NCBI GenBank assembly: GCA_022651385.1
Contig: JALCQR010000008.1
Location: 62,001-126,000 of the forward strand
Length of the DNA: 64,000 nt
Source: Clostridia bacterium
GTDB taxonomy: Bacteria > Bacillota > Clostridia > Lachnospirales > Anaerotignaceae
Direction: 5' to 3'
The translations under genes and the position numbers were made by a program. Position 1 is the stretch's first letter. Each line of letters opens with the position of its first letter. This document shows positions 1 through 8,095 of this stretch, piece after piece. A model generated the notes under the pieces. It had not been told where the DNA came from, did no database searches, and saw only the letters and a list, made by a program, of their open reading frames with translations.

Positions 1-525
1 AACCGGACACCCTATTCCCGGTGAGCCGTCTATTATGGCAAGCTCCGCATCCGTCGCTTCGTTTACAAGCTGATTTTTTACCGCCGCTACGAGTTTTCCG
101 GATGTACCGCTGCCCATTTTAAGCTGTGCCGAAGAAAATACCTTATCGTCATACTTATATAGTTTAAGGCTTCCCGATGAATATTCAGTCATCTTAATTG
201 CATGTACGGGACAAATTTCCGCACATAATCCGCAGCCTTCACATTCATAAATTCCAACCGTATAGTCTTTTATTGCATCAAAACGGCAGCTTTTTTCACA
301 TAAACCGCATTGAATACACTTTGAACTGTCAATAACCGCTTTGCCTAAGCCATAAAAATCCGTCTTTACTGGTTCAGGCATTTTTTGTGAAACAATTAAA
401 TGAAGATTAGGCGCATCTACATCACAGTCTGCAAAAGCACGGCATTTACTAAGCTCTATAAATGCACTTGACACTGTAGTTTTGCCAGTGCCGCCTTTGC
501 CGCTTAATACAAGAAGCTGTTTCAT
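1..525 (-). CDS. MinD-family ATPase with ferredoxin insert, partial (runs off the window start)
   Basis: The first 175 residues of a P-loop ATPase of the MinD/Mrp class are visible; the C-terminus lies outside the window. The deviant Walker A motif GKGGTGKTT is at residues 9-17. Two CxxCxxCxxxC ferredoxin motifs follow at about residues 70-80 and 95-105, giving two predicted 4Fe-4S clusters inserted in the ATPase fold. The start ATG overlaps the stop of the upstream gene by ATGA, so the two MinD genes are translationally coupled. Paired MinD proteins with ferredoxin inserts beside a NifX-like protein are known from the orange-protein (ORP) clusters of sulfate reducers and from clostridia. A role in metal-sulfur cluster assembly or transfer is inferred. 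Confidence 0.9.
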   Translation of the reverse strand, partial: MKQLLVLSGKGGTGKTTVSSAFIELSKCRAFADCDVDAPNLHLIVSQKMPEPVKTDFYGLGKAVIDSSKCIQCGLCEKSCRFDAIKDYTVGIYECEGCGLCAEICPVHAIKMTEYSSGSLKLYKYDDKVFSSAQLKMGSGTSGKLVAAVKNQLVNEATDAELAIIDGSPGIGCPV

Positions 526-1358
526 TGCTCTGCCTCCTTTTCAACGTCTTTAAGCAGTTTTTGAAAAAGCTCTTTATACTGCTTTGTTTCACGTACGGCT
601 ATAAGACCTTTGGAATTTAATTTGCCTAAATCCTGATTAAAAGGAACTTTGGCAAGAATATTGATTTTTTTATCAATGCAAAATTTTTCAGCAGGATTTT
701 CTTCAGGCAAACATTTGTTAAGCACAACTCCAAACGGTTTTTTAAACAGTTTAACCAAATTATAAACCATTTCCAGATTATGCACTCCAAAAAGTGTCGG
801 CTCCGCAACCAAAATACAAAAATCTGCTTTTCTAATGCTCTCCATTACAATACAGGCACTTCCCGGAGGGCAGTCAATTACCGTCGTTCCCTGATTTGGC
901 ATTTTCTCCATAAGCCCTTTTATAATAGGCACTCCTGAAACCTCTCCAGTATTTAAACATCCTGTTAGAATAGTTACATTTTCAGATGTACCATTTTCAA
1001 TTGTGCCGATTTCTCTGTCTTTTTCGGAAATTGCTTTTTCTGGACAAATGACTGAACATCCGCCGCATGAATGGCATACCTCATAAAAAATTAAAAATTT
1101 CTTTTTAATCAGAGCAAGTGCATTATATCTGCAAAATTCAACACATTTTCTGCATCCTGTGCATTTACTCATATCAACTTCAGGTACAGATACCGCAACA
1201 GGTAGCTTTTTTGTATTTTCGGGTTTTAAAAACAAATATCCGTTTGGTTCCTCAACATCACAATCCACATATACCGACTTATCAGCGGCACAGGCAAGAT
1301 TGACAGATACAAAAGTTTTTCCGGTTCCCCCTTTTCCGCTGAGCACGGCAATTTTCAT
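522..1358 (-). CDS. MinD-family ATPase with ferredoxin insert
   Basis: This 278-residue P-loop ATPase has Walker A GKGGTGKTF at residues 9-17 and two 4Fe-4S binding motifs, CTGCRKCVEFC near residue 66 and CHSCGGCSVIC near residue 95. Later a DCPPGSACIV stretch matches the Walker B/switch region of MinD proteins. It is a paralogue of the next gene in the operon, with which it overlaps by 4 bp; its own start overlaps the stop of the NifX-like gene by one base. Such pairs probably act as a heterodimer that hydrolyses ATP to load or move a metal-sulfur cluster. The family assignment is firm; the substrate is inferred from the neighbours. Confidence 0.92.
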   Translation of the reverse strand: MKIAVLSGKGGTGKTFVSVNLACAADKSVYVDCDVEEPNGYLFLKPENTKKLPVAVSVPEVDMSKCTGCRKCVEFCRYNALALIKKKFLIFYEVCHSCGGCSVICPEKAISEKDREIGTIENGTSENVTILTGCLNTGEVSGVPIIKGLMEKMPNQGTTVIDCPPGSACIVMESIRKADFCILVAEPTLFGVHNLEMVYNLVKLFKKPFGVVLNKCLPEENPAEKFCIDKKINILAKVPFNQDLGKLNSKGLIAVRETKQYKELFQKLLKDVEKEAEQ

Positions 1359-1729
1359 TATTTTTCACCCCCATGGTTGTGAAAACCAGCATGAATCTGA
1401 GTCAATAAAGGAAGTTTTCCGGCTTTAAATTTTTCAATATTTTCATTAACCGAACCGTCCTGTGCTTTATACATTTTAATATCGGCTGCATTTAACACAT
1501 CGGCTGCATTCTGGCCGCATCTATATGTTATAACAGCATCGGCATGGCTGTCTACGAGCATTTGAGCTGCTTTAATTCCTGCCCCGCCCTGACTGGCAAT
1601 AGCCGAGTTATCAATAAACTTATGTTCTTCGCTTTCTGTGTCATATAAAGCAAAAAAAGGAGTTCGTCCGAATGAAGGGCATACAGCAGTATCAAGAGAT
1701 TTCTTTTCCACAGGTAATATTAATTTCAT
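1358..1729 (-). CDS. NifX/NifB-domain (dinitrogenase iron-molybdenum cofactor family, orange-protein-like) protein
   Basis: This 123-residue protein has the features of the NifX/NafY/orange-protein fold: an N-terminal strand, the conserved CPSFGRTPFFALYD segment, a GGAGIKAAQML helix and a C-terminal CGxNA region. Relatives bind molybdenum or mixed Mo-Cu sulfide clusters, and in Desulfovibrio the orange protein is encoded beside MinD-type ATPases as here. AGGAGG lies just before the ATG, and the stop overlaps the start of the next MinD gene. The C-terminus has several histidines (HAGFHNHGG) that could bind metal. Which metal it carries cannot be told from sequence. Confidence 0.88.
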   Translation of the reverse strand: MKLILPVEKKSLDTAVCPSFGRTPFFALYDTESEEHKFIDNSAIASQGGAGIKAAQMLVDSHADAVITYRCGQNAADVLNAADIKMYKAQDGSVNENIEKFKAGKLPLLTQIHAGFHNHGGEK

Positions 1730-1794
1730 ATTGCTTTCCTCCTATAGTTTTTTATTGTTCTGTATTTTGGATTATACAGCAGTGTTTTATTTAC

Positions 1795-2643
1795 TTAGTT
1801 TTTATTTAATAACGCCTCAATTTCTTCAGACGCATATTTTAAACAATCATTGCTGAACCTTTCAAATTCACCTTTATCGGCAAGCTTTGCCATAACGGGG
1901 TCAATAGGCACTCTTCCAAGCACATTAAGGCTCAAGTCTTTTGCTGTTTCCGTCAGATTGCTTTCACCAAAGAGTTTAATAACTTTTCCGCAGTCAGGAC
2001 ATTTTATATAGCTCATATTTTCTACGACACCTAATACAGGAATATTCATTTGCTTTGCCATGTTATATGCTTTTTTAACAATCATTGAAACAAGTTCCTG
2101 AGGCGAAGTTACAATTACAATTCCGTCCAAAGGAATAGACTGAAATACAGTAAGCGGAACATCTCCGGTTCCCGGCGGCATATCAATAAACAAAACGTCC
2201 AAATCTCCCCATATTACATCTGTCCAAAATTGTTTAACCACTCCTCCAAGCAAAGGTCCCCTCCATATAACCGGCGCATCAGCCTGTTCAAGCAGCAAGT
2301 TTATAGACATAATGCTTATATCATTTCTCGTTTTAGCTGGTAAAATACCATCTTTATTCATAGTTGCCCTTTCGTTAATACCAAACATTTTTGGTATTGA
2401 AGGTCCGGTAATATCAGCGTCAAGAATTCCTGTTTTATAATCTTTTCTGTTCATCAAGACGGCAAGCATTGCTGTAACAAACGATTTTCCAACCCCGCCT
2501 TTGCCGCTTACTACTCCTATTACTTTTTTTATTGAATTTAATTTATTTGTTTCCTCAATAAAACTTTTTGGGTTCTTTTCACACCCTTCACAGGATTCTC
2601 TGCTGCATTCGCTATCTGAACAGGCTCTGTTTTCTTCCGACAT
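1795..2643 (-). CDS. mrp: Mrp/NBP35-family Fe-S cluster carrier ATPase
   Basis: This 282-residue protein is a Mrp/ApbC/NBP35-type P-loop ATPase. The N-terminus is cysteine-rich (four cysteines within residues 8-22), as in NBP35 proteins with an N-terminal 4Fe-4S site. Walker A is GKGGVGKS near residue 50, and the C-terminal CPDCGK supplies the CxxC that holds a bridging Fe-S cluster in this family. The ATG at 2643 follows an AAGGAG; an in-frame TTG one codon earlier is less likely. It lies in the same run as the radical SAM gene upstream (84-bp gap) and the NifX-MinD genes downstream. Its general role is carrying and transferring Fe-S clusters. Confidence 0.93.
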   Translation of the reverse strand: MSEENRACSDSECSRESCEGCEKNPKSFIEETNKLNSIKKVIGVVSGKGGVGKSFVTAMLAVLMNRKDYKTGILDADITGPSIPKMFGINERATMNKDGILPAKTRNDISIMSINLLLEQADAPVIWRGPLLGGVVKQFWTDVIWGDLDVLFIDMPPGTGDVPLTVFQSIPLDGIVIVTSPQELVSMIVKKAYNMAKQMNIPVLGVVENMSYIKCPDCGKVIKLFGESNLTETAKDLSLNVLGRVPIDPVMAKLADKGEFERFSNDCLKYASEEIEALLNKN

Positions 2644-2727
2644 CAAACTACAACTCCTTCGCTTTTATTGTTTTCTTAATAAATTAAGCTTATTAAAAAA
2701 TTTATGTACTTATACTTTTATTTTATT

Positions 2728-4095
2728 TCAAACAATTTCGTTTTCTGCTTTAAATGCCTGAATCATAACAGCACATTCAATTCTTTTCTTTTGAAGAGTA
2801 CATGAAAGCTCATTTGGCTCTGAAATATCGCCGTTTGTAAAATACGCATTTGCATGGCATCCGCCGGAACAAAACAGTTTTGCCCAGCAATCCCTGCATT
2901 TTTCTTTTGTAAGTATATTGTTTTTCATAAATTTATCACACAAATCATTGTTGCTTATTCCGTTATATATGTTTCCCACAATAAACTCATCCTGACCAAC
3001 AAATTGGTGGCATGGATATAAATCACCGTCGGGAGACACAGCCAAATATTCGTGCCCGGCTCCGCAGGCCGTTACTCTTTTAAATAAGCAAGGTCCGTTA
3101 TATATGTCGATATTAAAATGATAAAAACGGAATCTTTTTTTATCATCTTTCAGCCGCTCAATATATTGGCATGCCAAATTTTCATATTCTTTTAAAATAT
3201 CCGGAACATCCGAATCAGTAAAATACAAGTCACTTCCGGAACCCACAACCGGCTCAACTGAAATCTCTTTAAATCCTTTATCCGCCAAGTGCATAACATC
3301 TTTGGAAAAGTCCTTGTTCTTAGCTGTAAAGGTACCCCTAATAAAATATCTTTTTCCGTTTCTTCCTGAAACAAGCTTTTGAGCAAGAGGCATTATTTTT
3401 TCGTAGCTTCCGTTGCCTGCACAGTCATGACGTACAGTATCATGTACTTCTTTGCGTCCGTCAATGCTTATTACAACGTTATCCATATTTTCATTAAGGT
3501 AATTAATTCTTTCCTCATTAAGCAGCGTACCGTTTGTTGTAATGGTAAAATAAAAATGCTTTCCTGTTTCCTTTTCAATTTTTCTTCCGTAGGCAACAGT
3601 TTCTTTAACAACATCAAAATTCATAAGCGGCTCGCCGCCGAAAAAGTCAATTTCTATGTTGTGTCTGCCTTTTGAATTTTGTACAAGATAATCCACAGAT
3701 TTAAGTGCAACGTCTTTGCTCATCAATTTACGCCCGCTGTTATAATCCCCGCTTGATGCAAAGCAGTATTCACATCTTAAATTACAGTCATGTGATACAT
3801 GAAGACAAAGCGCTTTAAGGTCACTGTTTAATTTTTTTGAGCATGCGGCTTTTTCAAGTTCTTCCTCTGAAGAAAAAAGCATGTCTTGTTCATTTAATGT
3901 TTTGATTTCTTCATAAGCTTCATTAATTTCCTCTGAATTATACTTCCCGCCAAGCTTTTTTTGCGCGTTAATTAACGACGGCATTTTATCTTCATTTTTC
4001 AGCATTTCAAACGTGATATCATCAAGCAGATGAATTGTTCCGCTGTTTCCGTCTACTGCAATATTATATCCGTTAAGAGAGTAAGTATGAACCAT
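2728..4095 (-). CDS. Radical SAM/SPASM protein related to the SCIFF peptide maturase
   Basis: This 455-residue protein has the radical SAM motif CNLRCEYC near residue 110, the GGEP motif, and a C-terminal SPASM region rich in cysteine (CGAGHEY, CHQF, CRDCWAKLFCSGGC) for auxiliary Fe-S clusters. The N-terminus (HTYSLNGYNIAVDGNSG) and overall layout match the thioether-forming SCIFF maturase (CteB/ScfB) family. The ATG at 4095 is chosen because AAAGGAGAT precedes it; a 50-codon in-frame extension upstream has no ribosome site and an unlikely composition. The cysteine-rich SCIFF precursor usually found directly upstream is not seen here. The gene heads the Mrp-NifX-MinD run, and its promoter lies at 4351-4379. 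Confidence 0.85.
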   Translation of the reverse strand: MVHTYSLNGYNIAVDGNSGTIHLLDDITFEMLKNEDKMPSLINAQKKLGGKYNSEEINEAYEEIKTLNEQDMLFSSEEELEKAACSKKLNSDLKALCLHVSHDCNLRCEYCFASSGDYNSGRKLMSKDVALKSVDYLVQNSKGRHNIEIDFFGGEPLMNFDVVKETVAYGRKIEKETGKHFYFTITTNGTLLNEERINYLNENMDNVVISIDGRKEVHDTVRHDCAGNGSYEKIMPLAQKLVSGRNGKRYFIRGTFTAKNKDFSKDVMHLADKGFKEISVEPVVGSGSDLYFTDSDVPDILKEYENLACQYIERLKDDKKRFRFYHFNIDIYNGPCLFKRVTACGAGHEYLAVSPDGDLYPCHQFVGQDEFIVGNIYNGISNNDLCDKFMKNNILTKEKCRDCWAKLFCSGGCHANAYFTNGDISEPNELSCTLQKKRIECAVMIQAFKAENEIV

Positions 4096-4326
4096 TTTCC
4101 AATCTCCTTTTAGTAATGCCAATGCACAGCGGAGTACATATATATAAAAGCCGTAATACAGTAACATATTTACAGTGCAAAGGCATAATCTTTTGTAATA
4201 ATTTCTTGCACTGTCATATGTACTTACAAATTTAATCTGACACATGCCGGTCTGTATTTACAAATCATACACCGCAAGAAAACAATTACCATTATAGACA
4301 TGTATGTTTATTTATAATGGTACGAT

Positions 4327-4344
4327 TGTGAACTTATGTTCACA
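4327..4344. promoter_or_regulatory. 18-bp palindrome just after the radical SAM promoter
   Basis: TGTGAACTTATGTTCACA has perfect 7-bp arms around TTAT. It sits a few bases after the predicted transcription start of the radical SAM/Mrp/NifX/MinD unit, a position fit for a repressor. It differs from the TTATGnnCATAA site in the promoter itself, so a second regulator may act here. Confidence 0.5.
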
Positions 4345-4350
4345 ACAGTT

Positions 4351-4379
4351 ATTTTAGTACAGTTATGAGCATATGTCAA
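4351..4379 (-). promoter_or_regulatory. Promoter with TTATGnnCATAA-type operator (radical SAM/Mrp/NifX/MinD unit)
   Basis: On the minus strand, TTGACA (4374-4379) and TAAAAT (4351-4356) are separated by exactly 17 bp. The element TTATGAGCATAT occupies 4363-4374, against and inside the -35 end of the spacer. The same arrangement recurs at 6593-6621 and 8681-8709. Confidence 0.75.
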
Positions 4380-4467
4380 TATTGATATTGAAAATAGGGA
4401 TAAAAAAATAAGGTAAAAATAAATCGAATTTTCAGAGAAAAAATATTAGCAAAATCACACGAAAATA

Positions 4468-4499
4468 CGGGATGCTTTCCAATTTTAAAAAACACCCCG
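4468..4499 (-). terminator. Weak hairpin terminator after the DUF134 gene
   Basis: The minus strand has CGGGGTG paired with CATCCCG (one G-T wobble) across an A/T-rich loop, followed by TATTTTCG. The T-run is poor, so termination may be partial. Confidence 0.4.
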
Positions 4500-4549
4500 A
4501 AACTGAGAAGATTTAAGCCGAAATAATTATAGCGCACTCAGAATAATTA

Positions 4550-5029
4550 TTATTGTTCACTGTTTCTGCCGTGCCGCCAGCAGTTTCTTCTGCAGAACTT
4601 CCCCTTGCATGTCTGCTCACAGGCAATTTTTGTAGAGCCGCACTCCGGACATGAGTAATCTCCGTTTTTTATAGATTCCAGATTTTCGTAACTTTCCATC
4701 CATTCCTTGCCGCAGTCCATACATTTCACAGGACATATGTGCCTTGTAAAATTTCCGCCCTCTATGTGAATAGTTTTTCCGTTTACCAAACTGTCGGCGA
4801 CTTTCTCCCTTGCAGATAAAAGTATGCGCTGAAATGTTGGGCGTGACACCTGCATTTTTTCAGCACACTCGCTTTGTTCAAGCCCTTCAAGGTCTTTAAG
4901 TCTTATAGCTTCCAGCTCCTCAAGCTTTAATATATTCTCCGGAATTTCGTCCACACATTTATCCGACGGAACAAAGTATGGAATAGTAGGTATGTTTTCA
5001 ATTTTTCTCCATTTAGTAGGTCTTGCCAC
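4550..5029 (-). CDS. DUF134-family HTH protein, candidate regulator of this region
   Basis: This protein of about 159 residues belongs to the DUF134 family. It starts with the typical ARPTKWR sequence and has a sigma-70-region-4-like helix-turn-helix at about residues 45-75 (EQSECAEKMQVSRPTFQRIL). The C-terminus is rich in cysteine (CPVKCMDCG, CPECG and a final four-cysteine group), a likely zinc or Fe-S site. GTG at 5029 is preferred because GGAG lies 9 bp before it and family members begin MARP; an ATG at 5035 is possible. It is last in a unit with the DUF1847 and DUF89 genes. Being the only clear DNA-binding protein here, it is the natural candidate reader of the repeated operator. Confidence 0.82.
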   Translation of the reverse strand: MARPTKWRKIENIPTIPYFVPSDKCVDEIPENILKLEELEAIRLKDLEGLEQSECAEKMQVSRPTFQRILLSAREKVADSLVNGKTIHIEGGNFTRHICPVKCMDCGKEWMESYENLESIKNGDYSCPECGSTKIACEQTCKGKFCRRNCWRHGRNSEQ

Positions 5030-5058
5030 AACCATCAGCTCCGTTTCATCAGATTTTT

Positions 5059-5901
5059 TTATTTGTACATAAAAACATATTCATTTAAAGAAACTTCAAG
5101 TCTTTTGGAAATCAATGGGCATTTTGCCTTTAGAAGGAAGAATATCGGTCTTCCGCATTCCGACAGAGTTTCAAAATTTCCCTGACCTTTACTTATAACA
5201 ATATCCGCATTTTTAAATATGTTTAAAAACTCATCGGTACAGTCTTTAAGAATTGTTCCCGGTGCGTCACACCCTGTAGAAATTATTTTTGCATAATCAT
5301 CTAATCCTGAATCATACGCGTCTTTAACAGTTGCGTCATTAAGTATGGGATTGCTTCTTACAGCATATGTAATGTTTCTTGGTAAAAGACGTTCTGCCAA
5401 TATTTGGTCAAACACAGTCTCCCCGGCATTATCAGCGATAATCAATATATTTTTAGCTGTTCTAAGCTTATTTTCTAAAAGTTTGACATCACAGACCAAA
5501 AATTCTTTTTTAAGCTCACCTGAAACATATTCCGTCATGTTTGCGTTGTTATTTACCGCCGAGTCAATAATATTCCCTGTAGCCGCAATTTTAAGCGCCC
5601 AGTAAAGGCTGTTTTCTTTTTCTTTCAAAAAGTCTTTTAAGTATGGCAGTAATTGTTTTGCCGATTTTATATCTCTGCTTTTAATATGTGCATAAGGGTC
5701 CTTATTTTCTGTGCGGCTTTTTACCATTTTATGTATTGTCCTGCACAAATCCGGAGAACACTCATAGTCTTTATAATGAGATATAATCTCTATTGAGTCT
5801 TCCATTATTTTTCTTTGTAAATCCAAGTCATCTGTAGCCAAGCGCGAAGCCTCCAATGTTTGCCTTAAAACGCATGGCAGACAATCAAGAAATATTTCCA
5901 T
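5059..5901 (-). CDS. DUF89-family protein (ARMT1-like phosphatase fold)
   Basis: This 280-residue protein fits the DUF89 family. It has an N-terminal CLPCVLRQ, the conserved DNAGE motif near residue 155 that binds metal, and a later KGQGNFETL segment. DUF89 enzymes studied elsewhere are metal-dependent damage-control phosphatases acting on phosphorylated metabolites. The archaeal/clostridial branch with an N-terminal CxxC has no settled substrate. It lies 22 bp after the DUF1847 gene and 30 bp before the DUF134 gene, so the three are probably one transcript from the promoter at 6593-6621. Start ATG at 5901 follows AGAGGAAATACA. Confidence 0.85.
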   Translation of the reverse strand: MEIFLDCLPCVLRQTLEASRLATDDLDLQRKIMEDSIEIISHYKDYECSPDLCRTIHKMVKSRTENKDPYAHIKSRDIKSAKQLLPYLKDFLKEKENSLYWALKIAATGNIIDSAVNNNANMTEYVSGELKKEFLVCDVKLLENKLRTAKNILIIADNAGETVFDQILAERLLPRNITYAVRSNPILNDATVKDAYDSGLDDYAKIISTGCDAPGTILKDCTDEFLNIFKNADIVISKGQGNFETLSECGRPIFFLLKAKCPLISKRLEVSLNEYVFMYK

Positions 5902-5923
5902 TGTATTTCCTCTTTCATATGTA

Positions 5924-6550
5924 TTATTTTTTATTATATAATTTATCTTTATAGTATCCGTCAGATAAATAAAGTGCGCCTAACGGATTATGCGCCAAAA
6001 CTCTGTCTTTTACAGCAAAAACCGTAATAGGTGCATTTGAATATTTTATAAAAAGCGAGTCATGTCCTACACATAATCCCAAAATAATATTTAATTGTGT
6101 TTCAGACTTATTAAGAAAAACAGCCTGCCCGATAGGGTTGCACATAGGTTCATATTTACCGGGATGTACCTTTTGTTCTTCTTTAATCCCTATAAATTCT
6201 TTTTGTATGCTCCCGTTTTTACATGCAATAGAATTTACTTCAAAGCCATTATTTATAAGAATTTTGCATAATATATTGGCTTCTTTGCCAAGCCCCGTAC
6301 AAAAGGCCAGCCCAAGTTTTTTATAGCCGCACTTATGAGCAAAGTCCATAATTTCCTCAAGTCTTGTTTTCCTGCAGTAGCCTTCCGCTTCCGTAAGTGC
6401 AGAATTATACGCAAGTTTTTTATTTTCCTCGTCGGAATATAACTTTTTTATTTCATCCAGCTCATTTTCTTCTTTACATGGACAATTAAGCGGCATTTTA
6501 TCAAAGTCTCCTGATTCGCATGAATGAGCACACATGGCACAAGTATACAT
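5924..6550 (-). CDS. DUF1847 metal-binding protein
   Basis: This 208-residue protein of the DUF1847 family is cysteine-rich at its N-terminus (CAMCAHSC then CPC) and has further cysteines in the core (FCTGLG, CNPIG, GLCVGHD). The pattern suggests an Fe-S or zinc site, and the family is annotated as metal-binding without a known reaction. An AGAGGGAT ribosome site precedes the ATG. It is first in the DUF1847-DUF89-DUF134 unit and lies behind a promoter carrying the regional operator. Confidence 0.8.
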   Translation of the reverse strand: MYTCAMCAHSCESGDFDKMPLNCPCKEENELDEIKKLYSDEENKKLAYNSALTEAEGYCRKTRLEEIMDFAHKCGYKKLGLAFCTGLGKEANILCKILINNGFEVNSIACKNGSIQKEFIGIKEEQKVHPGKYEPMCNPIGQAVFLNKSETQLNIILGLCVGHDSLFIKYSNAPITVFAVKDRVLAHNPLGALYLSDGYYKDKLYNKK

Positions 6551-6592
6551 TTTAATCCCTCTTTTCTAAACACAAGATGCAGTATTTATTTT

Positions 6593-6621
6593 ATGGTATC
6601 TTAATTATGGGCATATGTCAA
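6593..6621 (-). promoter_or_regulatory. Promoter with TTATGnnCATAA-type operator (DUF1847/DUF89/DUF134 unit)
   Basis: On the minus strand TTGACA (6616-6621), a 17-bp spacer and TACCAT (6593-6598) are found. TTATGGGCATAT at 6605-6616 abuts the -35 box, as in the promoters at 4351 and 8681. Because the DUF134 gene is in this unit, autoregulation is possible. Confidence 0.72.
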
Positions 6622-6632
6622 CGCAATCATCA

Positions 6633-7580
6633 TTATATATTTTTTATATTTTTTCTATAAAACTTTTTGCCTTCATACGAAAACTCAAGCAGTTTTCCTT
6701 CTTTTACCAGCTGGTTTATTACAGCTTTGTCTGCGTTTCTTTTTTTGAGCAGCTCATCAACAATTTCTTCTCTTACAGGATGAACGGACGCAATGCTCAG
6801 CAAATCATCTGCTACAGCTTCAGTAAAGAAAAAGCCTTCTTCTTTTTCATCTCCCGTAATACACTCAACATCTGTTCCGGACATATCTTTAATAATTTTG
6901 TAAGCACTTAAAACCCTATCTTTTGCTGCTCTCTGTACATTATTTTCAGCAGGCGGACGTGTTGGTACCAATAAATATGCTTTGCTTGGATTTATAAGCG
7001 ACAGCTGTTTTGATATATATTTTATACAGTCTTCATCGTCATTAATTCCGTCTACAAGCATTGTCTCTGTCACAAGTGTTCCTTTATACATTTTTGAAAA
7101 CTCAATTATACCGTTTAAAATATCCTTATTATTCAGAGCTCCATGAGGTCTATCTATTTTGTGCCAAGTATCATTGTCCGTGGCGTCAATGCTTACCGAC
7201 ACCCAGTCCGCTTTCATCAAATCATTTTTTACGCTTTCCATCCATAATAGAGAAGCATTTGTTATTACGGCAATTTTAATGCCGAATTGTTTAAGCATGT
7301 CAATTTCGTACCCGAGGTTTATATCAAGAGTAGGCTCTCCATCCGGAACAAATGAAAAATAATCAGCGTGTTTATTTTGATTTTTTAATTGTTCCATTTT
7401 TAATTTTGCCTCATTAAAAATAACTTCCGGTTTATAAAACTCCTGTCTTTTAATCTGCATTTTATCAGTTTTTCCAAGCTGGCAGTAAATACAAGAATAT
7501 GAACATGTCTTAGGCGGTATATTATTTATGCCAATACTCTGACCCAAACGTCTTGAAGGTACAGGTCCGTATACAATCAT
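6633..7580 (-). CDS. Radical SAM protein, COG0731 (wybutosine-type) family
   Basis: This 315-residue protein begins IVYGPVPSRRLGQSIG, typical of COG0731 radical SAM enzymes. The cluster motif CSYSCIYC is at about residues 27-34, and VPDGEPTLD supplies the S-adenosylmethionine-binding GEP element. The C-terminal part lacks the tRNA-modifying domains of TYW1 and ends in a winged-helix-like region. The reaction is unknown for bacterial members, which often sit near Fe-S assembly genes. Unlike its neighbours it lacks the TTATGnnCATAA element in its upstream region. Its stop is close to the DUF1847 promoter. Confidence 0.88.
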   Translation of the reverse strand: MIVYGPVPSRRLGQSIGINNIPPKTCSYSCIYCQLGKTDKMQIKRQEFYKPEVIFNEAKLKMEQLKNQNKHADYFSFVPDGEPTLDINLGYEIDMLKQFGIKIAVITNASLLWMESVKNDLMKADWVSVSIDATDNDTWHKIDRPHGALNNKDILNGIIEFSKMYKGTLVTETMLVDGINDDEDCIKYISKQLSLINPSKAYLLVPTRPPAENNVQRAAKDRVLSAYKIIKDMSGTDVECITGDEKEEGFFFTEAVADDLLSIASVHPVREEIVDELLKKRNADKAVINQLVKEGKLLEFSYEGKKFYRKNIKNI

Positions 7581-7712
7581 TTTTCTTCATCCCCTTATTT
7601 TTATGCTTACGGTTAATTTAATAAATACACTTTATTTTATTCAATTTTTATTAAAATATAAAGTTTACAAAAAATCAGCGCCTTAATTTGCTACAAGCAT
7701 GGATTTAAAAAA

Positions 7713-7733
7713 AAGGCAGGAATACCCTGCCCT
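7713..7733 (-). terminator. Intrinsic terminator of the ferredoxin/DUF5320 unit
   Basis: The minus strand has GGCAGG and CCTGCC arms around a short loop, followed by seven or more T residues. Confidence 0.85.
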
Positions 7734-7751
7734 TTTACATAAGTTAACAAC

Positions 7752-8066
7752 TTATTCCGCATCTTTACTCAAATCGGAAATACGCTTTTTGACTTTTTCA
7801 AGCTGACCTACCAAAAATTCTTCCTGCTGATTTAAAAGCTTCTTTTCATCAATAGAAGGCTCATACGTTTCATCATATCCAGAACGTGCCCATCTCGGCA
7901 ATCCGGTTAAATAATACATTCTTCTATATCCGTGACCTCTGCCAAAACCACATCCTATTCTTTCATGATTATCGTATCCCTGCTCTGCAAAGCCTGCACA
8001 ATAACCTGCTTTTCTACCTGTCATAGGGCCCATTTCCATAGGTCCTGTACCGTTTCTTCTCGGCAT
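7752..8066 (-). CDS. DUF5320 protein
   Basis: This 104-residue protein has the glycine/methionine/arginine-rich N-terminus MPRRNGTGPMEMGPMTGR that defines DUF5320, then a GYC segment and a charged helical C-terminus (about residues 70-104, likely coiled coil). DUF5320 genes commonly accompany NifX-like and MinD genes; their role is unknown. AAAGGAG precedes the ATG. It is paralogous to the next gene upstream and last before the terminator at 7713-7733. Confidence 0.8.
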   Translation of the reverse strand: MPRRNGTGPMEMGPMTGRKAGYCAGFAEQGYDNHERIGCGFGRGHGYRRMYYLTGLPRWARSGYDETYEPSIDEKKLLNQQEEFLVGQLEKVKKRISDLSKDAE

Positions 8067-8095
8067 AGTTTATCTCCTTTCAAATTTATAATAAT

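Larger units (their letters stand above)
4096..4549 (-). other. Intergenic region: long leader, promoter and inverted repeats
   Basis: This 450-bp stretch has no supported gene. Read on the minus strand it holds a weak hairpin after the DUF134 gene (4468-4499), a promoter at 4351-4379, an 18-bp palindrome at 4327-4344 and an inverted repeat CCATTATA/TATAATGG at 4289-4320. A leader of about 250 nt then runs to the radical SAM gene. No SCIFF-like cysteine-rich peptide was found on either strand. Confidence 0.7.

Noticed and set aside
3379-3675. 98-codon plus-strand frame inside the radical SAM gene
   Set aside because: It is antisense to conserved motifs and has no ribosome site.
4096-4245. 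N-terminal extension of the radical SAM gene
   Set aside because: The extension has no ribosome site and an odd composition; the ATG at 4095 has AAAGGAG and matches the family start.
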